36,684 nt of DNA from Kluyvera ascorbata ATCC 33433 (GTDB lineage: Bacteria > Pseudomonadota > Gammaproteobacteria > Enterobacterales > Enterobacteriaceae). Position numbers and translations under genes: made by a program. Of the stretch, positions 18,692 through 27,920 are shown in pieces. The notes beneath the pieces were generated by a model. That model saw nothing but the letters and a program-made list of their open reading frames with translations, was not told the DNA's origin and did not search any database. Position 1 is the first letter of the stretch; every line of letters starts with the position of its first letter. Location: assembly GCF_000735365.1 (NCBI RefSeq), contig NZ_JMPL01000036.1, forward strand, positions 1 through 36,684, in the 5' to 3' direction.

Positions 18692-20382
18692 GCTGCTTCT
18701 CCTGAAGTGTGTGGGGATGTGTTTGTCATATGCACGGCGGCCAGATAGCCGAAGGTAAGTGCTGGGCCAAGGGTGATGCCCGGGCCGGGGTAGGTACCTG
18801 CCATCATGGAATCCATATCGTTACCGACCGCATACAGGCCGTGGATGGGCTGTCCCTGTTGGTTGATGACCTGGGCGTCGGCGGTGGTCATCAGCCCGCG
18901 AGATGTGCCTAAGTCGCCGGTAAAAAGTTTGATGGCATAGAAGGGGGCGCTTAACAGTGGGGCGTTGCAGGCATTCGGGCCGTGTGCCGCGTCGCCCATC
19001 GCACGGTTATAGCTGTTGTCGCCTTTATGAAATTCCGGATCGCTGCCGTTTGCCGCATGCTGGTTGTAGCGGGAAACGGTTTGCTCAAGCTGCTGTGGGT
19101 CCAGGCCTAACTGCTGGGCCAGTTCGTTCAGGCTATCGGCCTGATGCAGATAGCCTGCACTCACCAGCGCATCGTTGTTAACCGGTGCCGGGCGCGCCAG
19201 CCCCAGACCATAGCGCTTCATTGCCTGCGCATCGCAGAGCAGGTAGCACGGGGCGTTTTCTGGCTGCTGCTGCATGGCGCTGGCGAAATGGTGGTAGGAG
19301 TTTGATTCGTTGACGAAGCGTACGCCGCGCTGGTTAACCGCAATGACCCCCGGTTTGGCACGGTCGGTGACCAGATGCGGAAAACGCTCTTCGCTACCGT
19401 CTGGGCGACGCAGTACGGAGACCGGAGCCCAGAAAAAGTTCGACGGCAGGTCTGCGCCTTGTCGGGCATCGACACTCAGTCCTAACTGGAAAGCCGCGCC
19501 GTCGTTGGTGACGGGTGACATGGTGTAATGCTGCTGCGTTGCCGGACGGAACTGTGGTGCGATGCGCCCGGCAGCAAAGCCCCCGGCGGCAAGCACGACG
19601 CCACGACGGGCATGTAAGGTGAGCGTTTGGCCATCACGCTCGATTTCAACGCCGGTCACGTGGCCGTTTTGCTCAACCAACGACGTCACCGTGACGTTAA
19701 GTTCCAGCTCCAGCCCTTTACGCAGCGCCAGCGTCGCCATGCGCGCAATCAGCGCGTTGCCCATTGCCAGACGAGTACCGCGGTGATGGCGCAGACGGTC
19801 GCGCCCGTAGCGGAGCAGCAGCTTTGTGCAGTGGGCCAACGAGCGCCACGAGCGACGCATATCGAGGAAGTGCTGGATATCGACGCGGTTCACCATTATG
19901 CCGCCAAACAGCAGCATGCCCGGCGGCGGCGAACGCAGGGTCGTGAAATGCTGTCCCAGCTCGCGGCCATCATACTCCACCACTTCCAGCGCACGGCCAA
20001 CATCGACGCCACCGGGCTCATCCGGATAGTAGTCTGGCGACAGCGGGCGCAGGCTGTATTTCACCGCGCCTTCCTGTTCGAGAAAGGCCAGTGCTTCTCG
20101 CCCTGCATGGACAAAAGCATCAATCATGTCCGGGCGATAGTTCGCTTCACCAATAATGGCTCGCAGGTAGGTTTTCATGGCCTCTGGTGAGCCGCTTTTT
20201 CCCAGATTTCGGGCCTGATCGGTGTCGTTAATCCACACCGCCCCGCCAGAAATTGCTGAGGTGCCGCCAAAGTGCGGGGCTTTTTCAAGCATTAATACCG
20301 AAAGCCCTTTGCAGCAGGCGGTCACGGCGGCGGCAAAGCCCGCCGCGCCGCTGCCGATAACGATAACATCCCAGCTTTTCAT
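18688..20382 (-). CDS. FAD-dependent oxidoreductase, 3-ketosteroid-delta1-dehydrogenase/fumarate reductase family (copy 2)
   Basis: The product is 564 aa, the same length as copy 1 but clearly diverged. FAD motif VIGSGAAGFAAAVTACCKG (residues 8-26), then EKAPHFGGTSAISGGAVWI, NESNSYHHF mid-protein, and C-terminal GNDMDSMMAGTYPGPGITLG with Tyr531 and Gly535 at the positions of the KstD active-site Tyr/Gly. No secretion signal and no heme motif are present, so it is a cytosolic flavoprotein. It overlaps the AroE-like gene upstream and the NIPSNAP gene downstream by 4 nt each. A ring ketone desaturase is the favoured role; an enoate-type reductase is the alternative. Confidence 0.88.
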   Translation of the reverse strand: MKSWDVIVIGSGAAGFAAAVTACCKGLSVLMLEKAPHFGGTSAISGGAVWINDTDQARNLGKSGSPEAMKTYLRAIIGEANYRPDMIDAFVHAGREALAFLEQEGAVKYSLRPLSPDYYPDEPGGVDVGRALEVVEYDGRELGQHFTTLRSPPPGMLLFGGIMVNRVDIQHFLDMRRSWRSLAHCTKLLLRYGRDRLRHHRGTRLAMGNALIARMATLALRKGLELELNVTVTSLVEQNGHVTGVEIERDGQTLTLHARRGVVLAAGGFAAGRIAPQFRPATQQHYTMSPVTNDGAAFQLGLSVDARQGADLPSNFFWAPVSVLRRPDGSEERFPHLVTDRAKPGVIAVNQRGVRFVNESNSYHHFASAMQQQPENAPCYLLCDAQAMKRYGLGLARPAPVNNDALVSAGYLHQADSLNELAQQLGLDPQQLEQTVSRYNQHAANGSDPEFHKGDNSYNRAMGDAAHGPNACNAPLLSAPFYAIKLFTGDLGTSRGLMTTADAQVINQQGQPIHGLYAVGNDMDSMMAGTYPGPGITLGPALTFGYLAAVHMTNTSPHTSGEAA

Positions 20383-21200
20383 GCTGCGGCCTCGTCAGGT
20401 TGTTCAATCGCGCCGATGAACTGCCCCATAAGTTGCATCTGCGCCAGCGCCATTTCCGGGCCGGTCTGGGTGCGGCAACCTCGTGTATTGGCAAAGGCCA
20501 GTAGTGGAGTGATAACCGGCGCAGTGACGACATCAGCGACGTGAGTCGTCGCCGTTAATGTCTCCAGTAGCGCTTGGCTTAACGGCAGCGCATCGAAGCC
20601 CGCCATGCCCGCGGGGGAGCCGTTGACCAGCAGATCAACCTCTGCCAATGAATCGGGGAGAGTGGAAATATGCACGGTTGGAAAATGGGTTGCTAAGCGG
20701 TTTTCCAGACGCTGGCGGCTGGCTTCGTCACGATCGTAGAGCGCGAGGTGGCTAATGCCCGCTTCGCACAATCCCCAGGCGATGGCGCTGCCGACGCCGC
20801 CACAGCCGGAAAGCAGAGCGCGTTTGCCTGCGGGGTTAAAGCCGTGCGCTTCAGCTGCGCGCTGGAAACCGACGCCGTCCAGCATGTCACCCTCTAAGCG
20901 ACCATCTGCCAACTTGCGTACGACATTAACGGCATTGAGATGACGTGCACGAGACGTGAGGGTATCAAGCAGCCCGGCCACGCGCTGTTTATGCGGCACG
21001 GTGACCAGAATGCCGCTCATGTTCTGCCAGCCGCGTAGCGCATTCAGGTAGTCGGCAACGGCATCCGGCGCGATATCGACCGGGATCATTACCTTATCCA
21101 TGCTCTGGCTGGCAAAGTAGTGGTTAAAGTTTTCCGGTGATTTCACCTGGGTAATGGGGTGCCCGATAACGGCGACGACCTGAGTAAATCCGCTGACCAT
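20379..21200 (-). CDS. Shikimate dehydrogenase-like protein (AroE/YdiB superfamily), divergent substrate pocket
   Basis: The product is 273 aa, the AroE length, starting with GAGGTGA before ATG 21200. The AroE fold is shown by AVIGHPITQVKSPENFN, ILVTVPHK, NAVNVVRK, GDMLDGVGF, LLSGCGGVGSAIA (NAD(P) motif) and GPEMALAQMQL. By alignment to E. coli AroE the catalytic Lys (here Lys71), Asn92 and Asp108 are kept. The first carboxylate-binding Ser (Ser14 in AroE) is Val19, and the Tyr215 position is Thr. A hydroaromatic alcohol other than shikimate is therefore likely. It is the first gene of the operon and is probably catabolic, not the housekeeping aroE. Confidence 0.88.
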   Translation of the reverse strand: MVSGFTQVVAVIGHPITQVKSPENFNHYFASQSMDKVMIPVDIAPDAVADYLNALRGWQNMSGILVTVPHKQRVAGLLDTLTSRARHLNAVNVVRKLADGRLEGDMLDGVGFQRAAEAHGFNPAGKRALLSGCGGVGSAIAWGLCEAGISHLALYDRDEASRQRLENRLATHFPTVHISTLPDSLAEVDLLVNGSPAGMAGFDALPLSQALLETLTATTHVADVVTAPVITPLLAFANTRGCRTQTGPEMALAQMQLMGQFIGAIEQPDEAAA

Positions 21201-21237
21201 TGTTCACCTCGTTTGTTAATAAACTGTTGCCTGAGTA

Positions 21238-21262
21238 TTTCAATGGAAGCGGTGAGCGACAA
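21238..21262 (-). promoter_or_regulatory. Candidate promoter region for the seven-gene operon
   Basis: On the minus strand TTGTCG (21262-21257) and AATACT are 17 nt apart, giving a leader of some 30-35 nt before the ATG at 21200. A second pair, TTGAAA (21243-21238) with TATTAA (21221-21216), has a better -35 but would place the transcript start within the ribosome binding site. Both are weak, as expected for an activator-dependent promoter. Confidence 0.35.
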
Positions 21263-21283
21263 CGCAGAATTCGGACAGGTTGG

Positions 21284-21311
21284 TTGTTAATCGCACCGAC
21301 AGTGCGATAAT
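21284..21311 (+). promoter_or_regulatory. Promoter of the IclR-type regulator gene
   Basis: TTGTTA (21284-21289), a 16-nt spacer and GATAAT (21306-21311) form a good sigma-70 promoter about 41 nt before the ATG at 21353. The spacer and -10 contain the operator-like repeats described in the next entry, so autorepression is likely. Confidence 0.65.
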
Positions 21312-21316
21312 CGCAG
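21287..21316. promoter_or_regulatory. Three-half-site operator-like array in the iclR/aroE-like divergent gap
   Basis: TTAATCGCAC (21287-21296) and GTGCGATAAT (21302-21311) are inverted half-sites with a perfect ATCGCAC/GTGCGAT core. ATAATCGCAG (21307-21316) is a third half-site in direct orientation, 20 bp from the first. A palindrome plus one direct repeat is the arrangement known for PcaU/PobR operators of the IclR family. It probably serves the adjacent regulator, repressing its own gene and activating the operon. Confidence 0.6.
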
Positions 21317-21352
21317 TAATCGACTTCCTCTGTTGCAAAAGTGTGAACAGCT

Positions 21353-22111
21353 ATGCAAAACGAGATTCATCAGCGCGATTTGATCGTGGGATTGCAAAAA
21401 GGGCTGGCGCTGATCCAGCTTTTTTCGAAGGCAAACCCACGGCTGACGGTGCCGCAGGCGGCAAAAATGAGCGGGTTGACGCAGAGCGCGGCTCGCCGAT
21501 TTTTCCTGACGCTGGTACATGACGGCTATCTGGATACCGACGGGCGCTACTACTGGCTGATGGCGAAAACGCTGCGTCTGGGGCAGGCCTATGTCGATTC
21601 CGCGCAGTTCCCGCGTATGGTGCGGCCAATTGTTGAATATGTTGCCAGTCGTACAGAGGAGCACGCGTCGGTGGGGGTGATTGATGATAACGAGCTGGTC
21701 TATATTGCCCGCAGCAAACACACGCCATTTAACTCAACTTCTGTGCGGCTCGGTGAACGAGTACCGATTCACTGCACCGCGGGCGGTCGCTTGTGGTTAG
21801 CCTCCTTGCCGGAAGCTGAATGCGAGGCCGTGTTGCAGCGAGTGACCCGCGAGCAGCGAACGCCTTACACGGTGACGGATGTACCGACATTGATGGAGCG
21901 TATCGCGCAGGTCCGTCGTCAGGGATACGCCTCTATTGAGCAGGAGTTTGAGATAGGTATGCTGGTGATCGCCGTTCCACTTGCTGATAGGGAAGGGCTG
22001 TACTGGGGAGCGCTGAGTCTGACCAGCCATCAGTCGCGCACGTCGCTGGAGGCGCTGTGCCGGGATCATCTGGATCTGCTGTATAGCGCGCAGGCGATGC
22101 TGGTGGGCTAG
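21353..22111 (+). CDS. IclR family transcriptional regulator, PcaU/PobR/PcaR-like
   Basis: The product is 252 aa. An N-terminal winged helix-turn-helix spans about residues 10-72 (LIVGLQKGLALIQLFSKANP, then GLTQSAARRFFLTLVHDGYL). This resembles the beta-ketoadipate branch of IclR (PcaR, PcaU, PobR), whose recognition helix has the same A-A-R-R-F-L core. The C-terminal IclR effector-binding domain occupies about 85-248 (VGVIDDNELVYIARSK, HCTAGGRLWLASLP, IEQEFEIGMLVIAVPL). It is divergent from the operon with a 152-nt gap. The effector is presumably the operon substrate or an intermediate. Confidence 0.9.
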   Translation: MQNEIHQRDLIVGLQKGLALIQLFSKANPRLTVPQAAKMSGLTQSAARRFFLTLVHDGYLDTDGRYYWLMAKTLRLGQAYVDSAQFPRMVRPIVEYVASRTEEHASVGVIDDNELVYIARSKHTPFNSTSVRLGERVPIHCTAGGRLWLASLPEAECEAVLQRVTREQRTPYTVTDVPTLMERIAQVRRQGYASIEQEFEIGMLVIAVPLADREGLYWGALSLTSHQSRTSLEALCRDHLDLLYSAQAMLVG

Positions 22112-22160
22112 TCAGGTGAAAAAATTGGGTGCGTTGAGAATACCTGGCAGCATCAAGAGT

Positions 22161-22180
22161 GGCGGGGATGACTCCCCGCC
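22161..22180. terminator. Stem-loop downstream of the hok-like gene
   Basis: GGCGGGGA and TCCCCGCC form a perfect 8-bp stem with a 4-nt loop. Read on the minus strand it lies 7 nt after the Hok stop codon, where hok mRNAs carry a GC-rich hairpin. It could also help end the iclR transcript coming from the left. Confidence 0.6.
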
Positions 22181-22187
22181 GGGTCTC

Positions 22188-22343
22188 TTACTTAACAGAT
22201 TCGTAGGCTGTGAAGACGGCGACCTCCGTATGCCCGCTGCGGATACGGACCGCGCAAAGATCTTTGCGCGTGACCAGTACCGACATCACGACGGTAATAC
22301 AGAGGACAATCAGGGCAACAATCACTACCTTGTTCCGTTTCAT
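22188..22343 (-). CDS. Hok/Gef family type I toxin, small membrane protein
   Basis: The product is 51 aa: MKRNKVVIVALIVLCITVVM, then VLVTRKDLCAVRIRSGHTEV and AVFTAYESVK at the end. This is the Hok/Gef pattern: a basic N-terminus, one membrane helix (residues 5-24), TRKDLC with Cys30, and the terminal FTAYES block. It closely resembles HokC. The upstream sequence (GCCTCTTACCGACC, then GGTCAAGGAGAAG) matches the hokC/R1 hok leader, so the locus is more than a stray ORF. Hok depolarises the inner membrane when its antisense RNA decays. An in-frame TAG just before the ATG means any mok-type leader frame differs from that of hokC. Whether it is expressed is unknown. Confidence 0.88.
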   Translation of the reverse strand: MKRNKVVIVALIVLCITVVMSVLVTRKDLCAVRIRSGHTEVAVFTAYESVK

Positions 22344-22356
22344 AGGCTACTTCTCC

Positions 22357-22445
22357 TTGACCCTAAGGTCGGTAAGAGGCTAACCTAATACTGGTTGGTA
22401 TTTAGGGGCCTCAGATTAATGTTAAGCGTCTTGCCGGACGCAGAA
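22357..22445 (+). ncRNA. Putative Sok-type antisense RNA and its promoter
   Basis: TTGACC (22357-22362) and TAACCT (22381-22386) with an 18-nt spacer form a promoter reading away from hok, in the place where R1 sok has its promoter. The transcript would begin near 22392 (TGGTTGGTATTTAGGGGCC). It would be antisense to the hok leader and could end at the GCGTC/GACGC hairpin (22426-22441), though no T-tract follows. The boundaries are estimates. Confidence 0.5.
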
Positions 22446-22617
22446 TGTTATCTGGGGCTTTTGTCTATCTGCCTTTCACATCTTGCTCAAGACAAACAGT
22501 CTCAAGCACCCGCCGCGATTCTATACCTCTTCCCTTCGAATGAGCCGCCTAAACGCTGGCTTCGCCGCTATTTAGGAAAACATCAATATTGGGCGCTGGC
22601 GCTTTTCTTCAGACAAT
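22446..22617. other. Hok mRNA 5' region and spacer, no gene
   Basis: No credible reading frame is present. On the minus strand GGTATAGAATCGC (around 22520-22532) could hold the hok -10. The following GGGTGCTTGAGACTGTTTG resembles the 5' end (tac-stem region) of hok mRNAs. The rest, up to the cyoE terminator, shows no feature I recognise. Confidence 0.4.
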
Positions 22618-22645
22618 AAAAAACCCCGCCGAAGCGAGGTTTTTA
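22618..22645. terminator. Terminator downstream of cyoE
   Basis: AAAAAACCCCGC and GCGAGGTTTTTA pair around a short CGAA-type loop, with A and T tracts on either side. It lies 16 nt after the cyoE stop and ends the cyoABCDE transcript on the minus strand. Confidence 0.85.
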
Positions 22646-22660
22646 TCAAACGGTGTCTCT

Positions 22661-23548
22661 TTACCAGACGTAAGTCAGCAGGTTCTGAGAATTCGGCACC
22701 ATAAAGTCGACGGACATCATCACAGACAGCGCGGTAATGGCGATGATGGAGAAGCCGAACAGCTTGCGCGCCCAGACCTTATCATCTTCCACTTTATAAC
22801 CGCGCAGCGCCATGCCAAGCCACCAGACGCTCACCGCTGCTGCAACGATCAGGTATTTATACCCAGCGTAGCCGCCCAGAGAGAGCATCAATGTGGCCAG
22901 AGCAAACGCCACGATGTACAGCGTGATGTGGTTTTTCGCCACTGCAATGCCTTTCACTACCGGCAGAACCGGAATGTTCGCTGCCTGATAATCCTTGAAG
23001 CGGAAAATCGCGATAGCGTAGGAGTGAGGCATCTGCCACAGGCTGAAAATCGCCAGCAGAATCAGTGCACCGCTGTCGAAATTGCCGGTCACTGCGCAGT
23101 AGCCAATCACCGGCGGCGCAGCGCCGGAGAGAGAACCAATCAGCGTGCCGTAAACGGAGTGGCGCTTCATGTACAGGCTGTAAACGCCGACATAAACCAC
23201 GAACCCCATTACCCCCAGCCAGCAGGCGAGGGGATTGGCGCCGAACCACAGCAGCATGAAGCCAGCGAGACCCAGCAAAGTGGCGTAGACCAGCGACGTT
23301 TTTGGCGCAATCAGTCCCTTAACCAGCACTCGGTTCTTCGTTCGCTCCATCTTACGGTCGATGTCACGATCGATGTAGTTGTTGAAAACACAACCCGAGG
23401 CGACCACCAGGGACACGCCGATCAGAGTCCAGGCGAACAGCGGATAATCAATGTGACCTTTAGAGGCCAGCAGGAAACCGCCGATCACGGAGATCAGGTT
23501 GCCAAAAATGATGCCAGGCTTCGTTACTTGCAGGTATCGCTTAAACAT
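22661..23548 (-). CDS. cyoE: Protoheme IX farnesyltransferase (heme O synthase)
   Basis: CyoE transfers a farnesyl group to heme B to make heme O for cytochrome bo3. From ATG 23548 the product is 295 aa; E. coli has 296 with two Met at the start. A longer frame upstream has no family support. The UbiA-type Asp-rich motif [18 protein letters not shown] is near residue 70, and the second conserved loop ([19 protein letters not shown]) follows mid-protein. About seven to nine membrane helices are evident. It lies 11 nt after cyoD at the end of the operon. Confidence 0.98.
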   Translation of the reverse strand: MFKRYLQVTKPGIIFGNLISVIGGFLLASKGHIDYPLFAWTLIGVSLVVASGCVFNNYIDRDIDRKMERTKNRVLVKGLIAPKTSLVYATLLGLAGFMLLWFGANPLACWLGVMGFVVYVGVYSLYMKRHSVYGTLIGSLSGAAPPVIGYCAVTGNFDSGALILLAIFSLWQMPHSYAIAIFRFKDYQAANIPVLPVVKGIAVAKNHITLYIVAFALATLMLSLGGYAGYKYLIVAAAVSVWWLGMALRGYKVEDDKVWARKLFGFSIIAITALSVMMSVDFMVPNSQNLLTYVW

Positions 23549-23559
23549 ACTCGCCGCTC

Positions 23560-23888
23560 TTAGTGAACCATCATGTTGTAGTTCAGGTTCCACATAATCC
23601 AGATGGAGCCTACAACCACGATGGCAATGATTATCACGGTAAAGACAAACGCGGTCAGGTTCCAGCCTTCGTCAGACTTGCTGTTCATGTGCAGGAAGTA
23701 CACCAGGTGTACGACAATCTGCACAACAGCGGTTACCAGAATGGTACCCAGAATCGCCGCATGCGACGCGGTGCCGGTCATCACCATCCAGAACGGGATC
23801 ACCGTCAGGATGATAGACAGGATGAAACCTGTCATGTACGACTTCACGCTACCGTGGGATGCGCCGCTATGATCGTTAGAATGACTCA

Positions 23889-23889
<1 letters not shown>
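23560..23889 (-). CDS. cyoD: Cytochrome bo3 ubiquinol oxidase subunit IV
   Basis: The product is 109 aa from ATG 23889 ([20 protein letters not shown]), the E. coli length, with three membrane helices. Subunit IV supports assembly of the CuB centre in subunit I and carries no cofactor. The start overlaps the cyoC stop in a TAATG arrangement, so translation is coupled. The frame extends 27 codons further upstream inside cyoC without support. Confidence 0.98.
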
Positions 23890-27457
<3,568 letters not shown>

Positions 27458-27498
27458 TCAATTCCACGGGGTGTTGGTGGCGTTTAAAGTGTGTGGGC

Positions 27499-27527
27499 AT
27501 TTTACGGGAAGGTTACATTACTGTAAA
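27499..27527 (-). promoter_or_regulatory. Promoter of cyoABCDE
   Basis: On the minus strand TTTACA (27527-27522), a 17-nt spacer and TAAAAT (27504-27499) form a near-consensus sigma-70 promoter about 50 nt before the cyoA ATG. The spacer edge contains GTTTACAGTAATGTAAC, an imperfect inverted/direct repeat overlapping the -35 that could be an ArcA-type or other repressor site. Confidence 0.7.
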
Positions 27528-27671
27528 CATCATTAGGGCTCTGTCAGTTATGTGTTACCGGGTTCTGCCGCACCTGTCACAGATGTTGCTAAATGTGTCT
27601 GTTTTTCGAGCGGAAAGCCCATCTGGCGGGCGTTATAACGAAAGGGGGTATGGGGAGGTGGGTGAGATGGT

Positions 27672-27688
27672 AATTGGTATAACCATTG
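27672..27688. promoter_or_regulatory. PdhR-like operator upstream of cyoA
   Basis: AATTGGTATAACCATTG has the TGGT-N3-ACCA core of the PdhR box (consensus AATTGGTnnnACCAATT), with the left arm complete and the right arm partly matched. PdhR, the pyruvate-sensing repressor, is known to control cyo in E. coli. The site lies about 145 bp upstream of the promoter above, so direct repression from here would need a further promoter or looping. Confidence 0.45.
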
Positions 27689-27920
27689 CCAAAAATATAC
27701 AAATAATTAACAATTAATCATCAAAAAATAGACAATTAAAAAACGAAAAATTAATTACTCTGGTGCTGAATCGGTTAAAGAAATAAAGCGTATTTTACAC
27801 GTTCCAATAATTTCCAGAATTCTAAAGCGCACAAAAGCACAAATATTTTTTTTACATACGATGCACGAGTAATTATTACGGATAGTGATTACAACGTAGG
27901 CTTCACATTTTCATCTTATT
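27689..27920. other. AT-rich non-coding spacer between ampG and cyoA
   Basis: No credible gene. The stretch is markedly AT-rich compared with its neighbours (for example AATTAACAATTAATCATC and repeated A/T tracts). It holds several TTAA-type motifs compatible with ArcA, H-NS or IHF binding, but none is individually convincing. Confidence 0.5.

Noticed and set aside
22116-22388. 90-codon plus-strand frame after iclR
   Set aside because: It covers the hok-like gene on the opposite strand. The minus-strand reading gives a clear Hok protein with its conserved leader, whereas this frame shows nothing recognisable.
22589-23563. 324-codon plus-strand frame antisense to cyoE
   Set aside because: It shadows cyoE, has low-complexity polar composition and no recognisable motif, and spans the cyoE terminator.
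27493-27717. 74-codon frame in the ampG-cyoA gap
   Set aside because: It overlaps the cyo promoter and the PdhR-like site, has no good ribosome binding site, and its composition is not protein-like.
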